Shown one piece after another: positions 1 to 7,140 of a stretch of 12,922 bases of DNA. A program made the translations under genes and the position numbers. The stretch is from the NCBI GenBank assembly GCA_023228045.1, contig JALOBY010000030.1:1-12922 (forward strand), written 5' to 3'. How positions within the stretch are numbered: the stretch's first letter is position 1; the number at the start of each line of letters is the position of its first letter. The notes beneath the pieces were generated by a model that was not told the DNA's origin, did not search any database, and saw only the letters and a program-made list of their open reading frames with translations. The DNA is from Endomicrobiales bacterium. Lineage in GTDB: Bacteria; Elusimicrobiota; Endomicrobiia; Endomicrobiales; JALOBY01.

Positions 1-102
1 CATCAATATAGAAACCATCGTGGTCTTTCTGAAAATCATAAAATTAGTTACTTAAAATGGTTTTGCTACTTCAAAACTATCAAAAATAGCAACACTTTTT
101 GA
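1..102 (+). CDS. Possible 3' end of an unidentified upstream gene (partial)
   Basis: Reading frame 1 is open from the left edge for 33 codons and ends in TGA at 100-102. The peptide contains a YRNHRGLSEN segment followed by ISYLKWF. This loosely recalls the C-terminal tail of DDE/rve-type transposases (YN-HR-GL...TP-YL pattern), but the resemblance is weak and the fragment is too short to be sure. Frame 2 is open for only 17 codons. If real, this would be the tail of a transposase-like gene beside a repeat-rich gap. It could equally be a chance open frame. Confidence 0.2.
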   Translation, partial: HQYRNHRGLSENHKISYLKWFCYFKTIKNSNTF

Positions 103-111
103 GTATTATGC

Positions 112-237
112 CCATCCCGATGAGCGAAGTGAGGAGAGATCTTAAATCAACAGCAAAATACCTCCCAGCCCTTGGTGAGGTCGGTATGACAAACAAAAAA
201 AGTGTCTGTCATTCCCTAGTGCCTAAATCTGGGATCT
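112..237. repeat. Cluster of three GTCAT-type intergenic palindromic repeats
   Basis: Three short elements lie close together. Element A (112-143, + strand) reads CATCCCGATGAGCGAAGTGA and continues to GAGATCTT. Element B (158-190) reads GTCATACCGACC on the - strand and has ATACC (158-162) pairing with GGTAT (183-187). Element C (208-237, + strand) reads GTCATTCCC, then a 14-base spacer, then GGGATCTA, with TCCC/GGGA arms. All share a GTCAT or CAT end, a self-complementary core and an ATC(C/T)-type end. They resemble the family after recO at 10742-10915. No coding sense was seen here. Confidence 0.5.
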
Positions 238-282
238 AAAACGGTTTTATTAATTTTAAATACTATGTTCCGTGGAATGCGG

Positions 283-336
283 AATGTCCGCCTCGCTCTT
301 AGCGGGCGAGACCTCGCCCAAAGGGCGGGCGACATT
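283..336. repeat. GC-rich stacked-palindrome element upstream of the GH35 gene
   Basis: A 54-base GC-rich block stands out from AT-rich surroundings. Its ends form imperfect inverted arms: AATGTCCGCC (283-292) against GGGCGACATT (327-336), 8 of 10 matching. Inside are a perfect inverted repeat GGGCGAG-AC-CTCGCCC (304-319) and an overlapping CGCCC-AAA-GGGCG (315-327). GCGGA-ATG-TCCGC (280-292) overlaps the left end. The design is that of a small palindromic or MITE-like repeat. It ends 12 bases before the probable start codon of the next gene, so it would lie in the 5' untranslated leader and could fold there. Confidence 0.55.
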
Positions 337-348
337 GGGGATAATTGT

Positions 349-2721
349 ATGATTAAACTTGAAAGTGGCCGTTACACAATAGATGGAAAAGCGTTTTACA
401 TATATTCAGGTGAAATACACTATTTCCGTATAGACTCCAAGCTCTGGCAAAAACATTTAAACGCCGCAAAAGATGCCGGCTTAAACACAGTAAGCTCTTA
501 CATTCCATGGTCGTTGCACGAATATGCTCAGGGTAAGTTTGATTTTGAAGGCAAAACCAACCCCCATTTAAACCTGATAAAATTTATTGAACTTGTAAAG
601 AATAGCGGCCTAAAATTTATTGCGCGCATTGGTCCGGTTTCAAATGCTGAGCTTGTTAATGAAGGTGTCCCCGACTGGGTTTTAAAAAATTATCCAGAGG
701 TATTCGTGCGTGGCAAGGAAATAACAAACCTTCCGCATGTTACCTTACTTGCATATCTTAACTCAACATTTCAAAAGCTTGTTGGCAGCTGGTATGATGA
801 AGTTGTGCCAATAATAGAGCATAACCAGCACCCAAGTGGGCCAATAATTCTTGTACAACTTTGTAACGAAATAGGCATGGTGCACTGGTTAAACAAAGCC
901 GCCGATTATAGTGATGACACTGAAAACCTTTACAGGCAGTTTTTGCTTGAGAAGTACCCAAAAATATCTGTGCTTAATTCTGCTTACAACACCAAACATT
1001 CCGATTTCTCGGAAATTAAACAACCTGCCGATGGCTCAGATACTCAAAACAGGGTAATGCTCTGGGATTGGATGAATTTTTATCAGCGTTATTACGCGCA
1101 GTATTTTCATAAGCTTCACACTCTTTTGCGTGCTGGAAAAGTACACTTGCCTGTGCTTGCAAACATACCTCAATTTTATGATTTTGATGTGCGCGGCCGC
1201 GGTGTTTTTTCGCCTATGACTACTATGATGTTCCGTGATTTTAAAGATTATGTCCCAGAAGTTATATTTGGCGGTGCTTACCAAATGCGTCGCCTTGATT
1301 ACGAGAACTTCCATGATATTTCTATAACATCCGAAGTGGTTAAAATGATTACAACAAAAGGAATTCCATCTGTATGCGCGGAACTTCAGACAGGCATAAT
1401 GCGTGACAGGCCAAAACTCTATGCGCAGGATGTTGAGTTAAACCTTAAAACATCAACAGCGCATGGTTTAAATGCTGTTAATTGTTATATGTTTTCAGGT
1501 GGTAAAAACGAGCTTTCATTTGGCGCTTTCGGTACCTACCATGGTTGGCAGGCGCCGGTAAACAAAGAAGGCAAAAAACAAGAACACTTTGGCGCATTGC
1601 AGGAGTTTGGCGACATAATAAAACTTTTCGGCACACAAATTGGCAACACCCAAAAACATTACGACACGACAATAGGTTTTTATGCCCCATATTACACTAC
1701 GGAATATCTCTCAGGTGAGTATATTGAACTTCTTGAATGGAAAAAAATGCAGTTGTTTTATGACGGGCTTGGCCGTTTGTTGCAAGTTGCCAACATAAAT
1801 TACAATTTTGTTGACCTGCAAAAAGCCACACTTAAAGAGTTGCTAAAAAAACCGTCGCTTGTGGTTTTCTCGCTTGAGTTTATGGATGAACAAACGCAAC
1901 AAAAACTCGCTGATTATGTGCAAGCTGGCGGCAAGCTAATGCTAAACCCCGCAATGCTAGAGTACGACTTAGCGTTTAAAAAATGCTCAGTACTATCCGA
2001 TGCGCTTGGTGTTGAAGTTGAGAAAAAAACAGTAAAACATCTGCTCTTTTTTATTGGCAAAGAGGACTATCTTGCGCAAGGTGAGCTGAGTACATTTGAA
2101 TTAAATAAAAATGCAAAATCAATTGTCACTTATAGCGACTCAAAACCATGCGGTGCGCTTGTAAAATATGGTAAAGGTGAAGCATTGGTGCTTGGTTTTG
2201 GTTTAAACCATATGTTTGACTATCATATAGATCTGGTTAAAAAGTTTGCAGATTTAGTAGGCATAAAACCGTATGTTGATTGCACAGAGAAAGAAATTGC
2301 AGTTGTTTTAAGGGAAAATGAACAGTTTGGTTTTCTATTTGTTGCCAATTTTCACGATGCTATAAAAACCACAAAACTTTCCTTGGTATTACCAGGCGAA
2401 AAAGCCAAAACGACATTTCCTAAAAAGGGCGTTATAAAACTGCATAACAGAACTTCACTTGTTTTGCCTCTTAATGTAACACTTTCAAATGGCGATATAA
2501 TTCGTTACTCAAGTGCTCAAGTATTAAAGTTTTCTGAAAGCAAAAAAGAAAGAAAGTTTACGGTTAATGGTGCAAAAGGTTCAATATGCGAAATGGAATT
2601 GATAACCAAAGCCAAAAAGGTTTTAGTAAATGGTAAAAAGATAACCGTAAGTTCAAAAAAGAATGGCATTGTTTTTGATTTTGAGCTTAGCGGTGGTAAA
2701 GACAACATAGTTGTTAGCTAA
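349..2721 (+). CDS. GH35-type beta-galactosidase-like glycoside hydrolase, cytoplasmic
   Basis: This is a probable exo-glycosidase of the GH35 family (clan GH-A) that would release terminal beta-galactosyl-type residues from oligosaccharides; the exact substrate is unknown. With the start at 349 it has 790 residues. Family hallmarks seen in order: SGEIHYFR, a WQKHLNAAKDAGLNTV segment, IPWSLHEYAQGKFDF, GPVSNAE, then GPIILVQLCNEIG with likely acid/base Glu174. IPSVCAELQTG follows with likely nucleophile Glu345, then YMFSGGKN and WQAPVNKEGK. From about residue 440 an alpha/beta region (IGFYAPYYTTEYL ... GGKLMLNP) resembles the amidotransferase-like domain of GH42 enzymes, and a beta-rich C-terminus follows. 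There is no signal peptide, so it should act on imported sugars. The frame is also open from ATG 265, but those 28 codons translate the palindromic element at 283-336. ATG 349, with GGGG eight bases upstream and homology starting right after it, is preferred. There is no transporter or regulator beside it. Confidence 0.85.
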   Translation: MIKLESGRYTIDGKAFYIYSGEIHYFRIDSKLWQKHLNAAKDAGLNTVSSYIPWSLHEYAQGKFDFEGKTNPHLNLIKFIELVKNSGLKFIARIGPVSNAELVNEGVPDWVLKNYPEVFVRGKEITNLPHVTLLAYLNSTFQKLVGSWYDEVVPIIEHNQHPSGPIILVQLCNEIGMVHWLNKAADYSDDTENLYRQFLLEKYPKISVLNSAYNTKHSDFSEIKQPADGSDTQNRVMLWDWMNFYQRYYAQYFHKLHTLLRAGKVHLPVLANIPQFYDFDVRGRGVFSPMTTMMFRDFKDYVPEVIFGGAYQMRRLDYENFHDISITSEVVKMITTKGIPSVCAELQTGIMRDRPKLYAQDVELNLKTSTAHGLNAVNCYMFSGGKNELSFGAFGTYHGWQAPVNKEGKKQEHFGALQEFGDIIKLFGTQIGNTQKHYDTTIGFYAPYYTTEYLSGEYIELLEWKKMQLFYDGLGRLLQVANINYNFVDLQKATLKELLKKPSLVVFSLEFMDEQTQQKLADYVQAGGKLMLNPAMLEYDLAFKKCSVLSDALGVEVEKKTVKHLLFFIGKEDYLAQGELSTFELNKNAKSIVTYSDSKPCGALVKYGKGEALVLGFGLNHMFDYHIDLVKKFADLVGIKPYVDCTEKEIAVVLRENEQFGFLFVANFHDAIKTTKLSLVLPGEKAKTTFPKKGVIKLHNRTSLVLPLNVTLSNGDIIRYSSAQVLKFSESKKERKFTVNGAKGSICEMELITKAKKVLVNGKKITVSSKKNGIVFDFELSGGKDNIVVS

Positions 2722-2729
2722 GATTTAAC

Positions 2730-2765
2730 TTGGTAATTTCGCCCTGTTTGTGGGGTGGTTACCAA
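2730..2765. terminator. Hairpin downstream of the GH35 gene, possible terminator
   Basis: TTGGTAA (2730-2736) pairs perfectly with TTACCAA (2759-2765), and inside it CGCCC can pair with GGGTG including a G-U pair. The hairpin lies 9 bases after the stop codon, a natural place for a terminator. However, no T-run follows, so it may instead be a processing or stabilising structure or part of the adjacent repeat. Confidence 0.4.
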
Positions 2766-2771
2766 ATCATT

Positions 2772-2876
2772 CCTTCTCCCCTGTGTTGGCGGGAGAAGGT
2801 TAGGATGAGGGGGTCAAATGAGAGTTATTATCGAATGCACACCCTCACCTCAATCCTCTCCCGTCAAGGGAGAGGA
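2772..2876. repeat. Bipartite CCTCTCCC-type inverted-repeat element
   Basis: CCTTCTCCC (2772-2780) and GGGAGAAGG (2791-2799) form a perfect 9-bp hairpin. At the other end CCTCTCCC (2855-2862) pairs with GGGAGAGG (2868-2875). The inner flanks are also inverted relative to each other: the stretch from 2791 to 2814 and the reverse complement of 2839-2862 match at about 18 of 24 positions. The whole block is therefore a large imperfect palindrome with a hairpin at each end. The right half recurs inside ybeY at 7151-7240, including 23 identical bases (2840-2862 and 7165-7187). The core motif resembles REP-like sequences seen in many bacteria. Confidence 0.7.
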
Positions 2877-2923
2877 TGAAAATGGCAGTTGCGACATATC
2901 CTTAAAAAAATGAATTTGGAATT

Positions 2924-2928
2924 GAGGG
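2924..2928 (+). promoter_or_regulatory. Ribosome binding site for aspS (supports the TTG start)
   Basis: GAGGG lies seven bases before TTG 2936. The upstream ATG at 2910 opens only an eight-codon frame before TGA, so it cannot start aspS. The Shine-Dalgarno position and conservation of the protein from its first residues both point to TTG 2936. Confidence 0.65.
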
Positions 2929-2935
2929 TAATAAT

Positions 2936-4714
2936 TTGAAGAGAACACATTATTGTGGGAATGTTGTAGAAAAATTCATAAGTGAAAACGTAATAGTTTT
3001 TGGCTGGGTGCATTCACGGCGCGACCATGGTGGAGTAATATTTATTGACTTGCGTGATAGAACTGGTGTTGTGCAGGTTGTTTTCGGGCCGGATCAAAAA
3101 GAAATATTCGCCAATGCTGAAAAAATAAGAAGCGAGTTTGTTTTAAAAGTTTGTGGTGTTGTGCGCCAAAGGCCTGCTGGGACAATAAACCCAAACATAC
3201 CAAGCGGTTCTGTTGAAATTGTCTGTAGTGAACTTGAAGTTATAAATACCTGCCCCTCTTTGCCGTTTGAAATATCAGATTATACCGAGACATCAGAAGA
3301 ATTGCGCCTTAAATACCGTTACTTAGATCTAAGGCGGCCGGCTGTGCAAAAAAACTTTATTTTAAGACATAAAATTACCCATGCGGCAAGGAATTTTTTA
3401 AACGAGAATGGTTTTATAGAAATAGAAACTCCGATGTTAACCAAATCAACACCTGAAGGAGCGCGCGATTTTTTGGTGCCAGCCCGTCAAAGCCCGGGTA
3501 TGTATTTTGCGCTACCTCAGTCGCCTCAATTGTATAAACAAATACTAATGGTTTCTGGTTTTGATAGATATTACCAGGTAGCTCGTTGTTTCCGCGATGA
3601 AGACCTTCGTGCTGACCGTCAGCCGGAGTTTACTCAAATAGATTTAGAGCTTTCTTTTGCAGATGAAAAAGATATTATGAAAATTATAGAGGGAATGCTA
3701 AAGGTAATTTTTGATGTTGTCGGTATTTCTATTACAACTCCATTTCCTTTAATGCCGTATGCGCACGCAATGCTTCGTTATGGCAGTGACAAGCCCGATA
3801 TTCGTTTTGATATGGAAATAGAAGATTTTACTCAAGATTTAGCCAATTGTGGCTTTAAGGTTTTTTCTTCTGTTGTGCAAAGTGGCGGTGTGGTGCGTGG
3901 TATTTGTTTTGAAGGTGGCGCTAAAGCATCGCGTTCTGACATTGAAGAGCTAACAAAATTTGTTGCAAACTTTGGAGCCAGAGGGCTTGCCTGGATAAAA
4001 CATACCGAGGCAGGTTATGAGTCAAGCATCGTAAAATTTTTTACTCCGGATGATTTAGTGAGAATATCAAATAAATTTAACTCAAAGCCGGGTTCTTTGT
4101 GGCTTTTCCTTGCGGACAATCAATCAATAGTTGCACAAGGGCTTGGGGCTTTGCGTATAAAAATTGCAAAAGAAAATGCAATGATACCTCCTGGGCGTTT
4201 TGATTTCTTGTGGGTAACCGATTTTCCGCTTCTAGAATGGGACAGTGAAGAAAAAAGGTGGAATGCTATGCACCATCCTTTTACTTCGCCAAAAGAAGAA
4301 GATTTTGCGCTATTAGATGATACTTCAAAAGGTGCTGACCTTAGAGCAAGAGCATATGATGTTGTTTTAAATGGTGTTGAGCTTGGCGGCGGTTCAATAA
4401 GAATACACCGTAAAGAAATACAAGAAAAAATGTTTTCATTAATAAATACAACCCCACAGCAAGCTAAAGAAAAGTTTGGTTTCTTGCTTGATGCTCTAAG
4501 TTATGGTGCGCCTCCTCACGGCGGTATAGCACTTGGCTTAGACCGCCTTTGTGCCTTAATTGCGGGAGAAGAATCAATTAGAGAAGTTATTGCGTTTCCA
4601 AAAACGCAAAAGGGTTCTTGCCCACTCTCGGGCGCTCCAGCTTTAGTAAGCGAAAAGCAGCTTAAAGAGTTAGGCATAAAGCCCGTATCAATAATTAAAA
4701 ATAATGGAAGTTAA
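2936..4714 (+). CDS. aspS: Aspartyl-tRNA synthetase, probably non-discriminating (Asp/Asn)
   Basis: It charges tRNA-Asp, and probably also tRNA-Asn, with aspartate using ATP in the cytoplasm. The 592 residues are a full bacterial-type class IIb enzyme. The N-terminal OB-fold anticodon domain holds FGWVHSRRDHGGVIFIDLRD (residues 22-41). RYLDLRRP leads into the catalytic core with TPMLTKSTPEGARDF, FRDEDLRADRQPEFTQIDLE (motif 2), the bacterial GAD insertion in the middle, HHPFTSP, GGGSIRIH, and GIALGLDRLCALIAG (motif 3). The OB-fold has His31 and Gly82, matching the residues linked to tRNA-Asn recognition in the Pseudomonas aeruginosa non-discriminating enzyme; E. coli AspRS differs at both. A non-discriminating enzyme would need GatCAB to convert Asp-tRNA-Asn. 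The start is TTG with a good Shine-Dalgarno site. phoH begins seven bases after the stop, suggesting cotranscription. Confidence 0.97.
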   Translation: MKRTHYCGNVVEKFISENVIVFGWVHSRRDHGGVIFIDLRDRTGVVQVVFGPDQKEIFANAEKIRSEFVLKVCGVVRQRPAGTINPNIPSGSVEIVCSELEVINTCPSLPFEISDYTETSEELRLKYRYLDLRRPAVQKNFILRHKITHAARNFLNENGFIEIETPMLTKSTPEGARDFLVPARQSPGMYFALPQSPQLYKQILMVSGFDRYYQVARCFRDEDLRADRQPEFTQIDLELSFADEKDIMKIIEGMLKVIFDVVGISITTPFPLMPYAHAMLRYGSDKPDIRFDMEIEDFTQDLANCGFKVFSSVVQSGGVVRGICFEGGAKASRSDIEELTKFVANFGARGLAWIKHTEAGYESSIVKFFTPDDLVRISNKFNSKPGSLWLFLADNQSIVAQGLGALRIKIAKENAMIPPGRFDFLWVTDFPLLEWDSEEKRWNAMHHPFTSPKEEDFALLDDTSKGADLRARAYDVVLNGVELGGGSIRIHRKEIQEKMFSLINTTPQQAKEKFGFLLDALSYGAPPHGGIALGLDRLCALIAGEESIREVIAFPKTQKGSCPLSGAPALVSEKQLKELGIKPVSIIKNNGS

Positions 4715-4721
4715 ATAGTAA

Positions 4722-5693
4722 TTGCAAAAAGTGGTTACCAAAAAAATATATCTTAAAAGTTCTGCTCAGGCAATCTCACTTATGGGTCAGCAGGATGAAA
4801 ATATCAGAAAGATAGAACGAGATTTTGGTGTGCAGATTTTTGTGCGCCAGAGCGCTCAGAGCGGAGAATTTTCACTTGTTGTTCGCGGTCCCGATAAAAA
4901 AGTTGAAAGAGCTCTTGGTGAGTTAGACGAAATGCGCAATCAAAATGAAACCTTGCCAAATAGTATTTTAGGCAATAAAAAAAATACCGCGGTTTCTTGC
5001 AACACCAAAGAAGAAATATTTATAACCTTCCAAGGCAGAAAAATACTACCCAGAAGTAATAATCAAAAAAAATATGTAGATGCAATAGCTTCTTATGATA
5101 TGGTTTTTGGCATTGGTCCGGCCGGAAGCGGTAAAACCTATCTTGCGGTTGCCTGTGCGTTAAGGGCACTTGCAGTCGGAAGTGTTTCGCGCATTGTGCT
5201 TACAAAGCCTGTGGTGGAAGCCGGGGAACGGCTTGGGTTTTTGCCGGGTGATTTGTACGATAAAATCAACCCTTATTTAAAACCGCTTTACGATGCTTTT
5301 CTTTCAATGATTGGCAGTGAACGGTTTAGGTTTTACAGGGAAGAAGAAACCGTAGAGATAGTACCGCTTGCCTATATGCGCGGGCGGACATTAGATAACG
5401 CCTTTCTTATTTTAGATGAGGCACAAAACACCACTTTAGAACAAATGAAAATGTTTTTAACCAGAATGGGCACTGGCAGCAAAATAATAGTTACCGGCGA
5501 TATAACCCAAATAGATTTAGAGAACAAAAACAATTGCGGCCTTGTTGAAGCGCAAAAATTATTTTCTAAAATTAACGATATAAAGTTTATACATTTCCAA
5601 CAAGATGATATTGTGCGCCACCCGTTAGTTAAAAAAATAATTATGGCTTATGGGTCAGATAACAAAAATATAGGCGGTAAAAATGTTCAATAA
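4722..5693 (+). CDS. phoH: PhoH-family ATPase (YbeZ/PhoH-like)
   Basis: A cytoplasmic P-loop ATPase of the PhoH/YbeZ family, related to the NTPase half of helicases. In E. coli the orthologue YbeZ partners the RNase YbeY, whose gene lies two genes downstream here. At 323 residues it has the usual length. Residues about 5-75 form the N-terminal KH-like/RNA-binding region (LMGQQDENIRKIERDFGVQI). The PhoH core then shows Walker A GPAGSGKT (132-139), KPVVEAGERLGFLPGD, Walker B FLILDEAQN (228-236), the sensor-like VTGDITQID (257-265), and the terminal DIVRHPLV with a probable arginine finger at Arg299. The start is taken as TTG 4722, because the frame is in register with homologous N-termini; GGAAG lies about 11 bases upstream. 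The next in-frame ATG (4782) would remove the first strand. The 3' end overlaps the next gene by 11 bases, indicating translational coupling. Confidence 0.95.
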   Translation: MQKVVTKKIYLKSSAQAISLMGQQDENIRKIERDFGVQIFVRQSAQSGEFSLVVRGPDKKVERALGELDEMRNQNETLPNSILGNKKNTAVSCNTKEEIFITFQGRKILPRSNNQKKYVDAIASYDMVFGIGPAGSGKTYLAVACALRALAVGSVSRIVLTKPVVEAGERLGFLPGDLYDKINPYLKPLYDAFLSMIGSERFRFYREEETVEIVPLAYMRGRTLDNAFLILDEAQNTTLEQMKMFLTRMGTGSKIIVTGDITQIDLENKNNCGLVEAQKLFSKINDIKFIHFQQDDIVRHPLVKKIIMAYGSDNKNIGGKNVQ

Positions 5694-7140
5694 ATACTTT
5701 AGAACACCGCTTAAAAAAATTCTTAGTGCCTTTTTGCACACTCTTGAAAAAACTGAGAGCTCTCAAACACTGCGCGGTCAAGAAAAAAGTATTTGGAATA
5801 AAGAAATAAACCTACCTCCCGCACTTGTGGCATTTTTATGTATTCTTGTTTTCTTTATTGTGCTTTTATTTGCCGTTGGTTTTTCTTTTGCAAAAATAGC
5901 CGCGCTTGTTATACTGCTTACACTGATAGTTTCGTTTATTCTTTTTTATCTATTTGCAGACAATAGAGATTTTCTTGCTGACGCCGATGGGGTAATGCTG
6001 CTGGGTTTTTTGTTTATTGTGGCGGCACTTTTAATGCAGTTATTTAAAAATTGGAATGCCTCGCTTGCTACGCCAATTGCTGGTTTTGCTGTACTTTTTG
6101 GAATGTTACTTTCCAGGCGTATTGCATTGCTTTCTGCCGCGCTTTTAAGCATAGTTATGGGCATAATAAACTCTTTTAGCATGGAGTACTTTTTGGTGAG
6201 CATTTTCGGCTCGCTGGCAGGAATTGTTTTTGTTGATAAAATAAGATCAAGAAATGATATTACAAAGCTTGGTATAAAAATAGCTTCAGTAAATATTGTT
6301 GCCATAACAGCAATTCACCTGTTTTTTCTTTGGCCAATACACACTTACGAAATGAACTGTCTTTGGGGTGCTCTAAACGGTTTTGCTTCTGCAATAATGG
6401 TGCTTGCGTTCCTGCCGTATCTTGAGAGTTTTTTTTCAAAAACAACAAAGATAAAACTATTAGAGTTAGCTGATTTTAATCACCCACTTCTTCGTCGTTT
6501 AATGCTTGAGGCCCCCGGCACATATCATCACTCATTAATGGTTGCATCAATTGCGGAACAGGCGGCAGAGGCAATAGGGGCAAACTCGTTGCTTGCAAGG
6601 GTTGGTTCATATTATCACGATATAGGAAAACTCGCAAAGCCAGAGTACTTTATTGAAAATGCAAATAAATCGCAAAATCCGCACGACTCGCTAAGTGCTG
6701 CTATGTCAAGTCTGGTTATAATCGCACATATAAAAGACGGTTTTGCCCTTGCGCAAAAACACAAGCTTGATAAAGTTATAACTGACCTAATTGTGCAGCA
6801 TCATGGTACATCGCTTGTTAGATTTTTTTATCACAGGGCACTTGAACAAGACGAGCAGGCAAACATAGAAAACTTTCGTTATAAGGGCATAAAACCTCAA
6901 ACAAAAGTTGCTGCTATTTTAATGCTTGCCGACTCTGTTGAAGCCGCAAGCAGATCGCTTGAAGATTACTCAGCAGGGAAACTAAAAGATATTGTAGAAA
7001 CCATAGTCAATAATAAATTTACCGATGGCCAATTTTCACAATGCCCGATAACTTTGCAAGACCTGCACAATATTTCGCAAAGTATGCTTGTATCGTTAAG
7101 CGGCATATACCACACAAGAATTTCTTATGAAAAAGATTAA
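5683..7140 (+). CDS. pgpH: Short 7TM-HD membrane phosphodiesterase (PgpH-like)
   Basis: An inner-membrane HD-domain phosphohydrolase of the 7TM-HD family, whose characterised members (Listeria PgpH, Bacillus YqfF) degrade c-di-AMP. At 485 residues it is much shorter than the typical 700-plus. After about 45 mostly polar residues come roughly seven or eight hydrophobic segments (about 46-66, 69-92, 102-120, 127-144, 147-165, 168-185, 196-216, 225-247). The cytoplasmic HD domain follows: TYHHSLMVA (His282/283), YYHDIGKLAKPEYF (His312, Asp313), NPHDSLSAAMSSLVIIAHI (His349), VQHHGTSL (His373/374) and LADSVEAASR (Asp417). The metal-binding set looks intact. The large extracellular 7TMR-HDED domain, normally between the first helix and the 7TM bundle, is missing. 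AGGCGG (5672-5677) precedes ATG 5683. The gene overlaps phoH by 11 bases and ybeY by 14. The substrate is inferred from the family only. Confidence 0.88.
   Translation: MFNKYFRTPLKKILSAFLHTLEKTESSQTLRGQEKSIWNKEINLPPALVAFLCILVFFIVLLFAVGFSFAKIAALVILLTLIVSFILFYLFADNRDFLADADGVMLLGFLFIVAALLMQLFKNWNASLATPIAGFAVLFGMLLSRRIALLSAALLSIVMGIINSFSMEYFLVSIFGSLAGIVFVDKIRSRNDITKLGIKIASVNIVAITAIHLFFLWPIHTYEMNCLWGALNGFASAIMVLAFLPYLESFFSKTTKIKLLELADFNHPLLRRLMLEAPGTYHHSLMVASIAEQAAEAIGANSLLARVGSYYHDIGKLAKPEYFIENANKSQNPHDSLSAAMSSLVIIAHIKDGFALAQKHKLDKVITDLIVQHHGTSLVRFFYHRALEQDEQANIENFRYKGIKPQTKVAAILMLADSVEAASRSLEDYSAGKLKDIVETIVNNKFTDGQFSQCPITLQDLHNISQSMLVSLSGIYHTRISYEKD

Noticed and set aside
1..39. A divergent gene starting on the - strand at ATG 39 and running off the left edge
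   Set aside because: Only 13 codons are visible, with no Shine-Dalgarno site and no recognisable sequence.
2889..2917. Possible sigma70 promoter (TTGCGA and a weak -10) upstream of aspS
   Set aside because: The -35-like TTGCGA lies in the flank that is shared with the repeat copy in ybeY, and no convincing TATAAT-like -10 lies at correct spacing.
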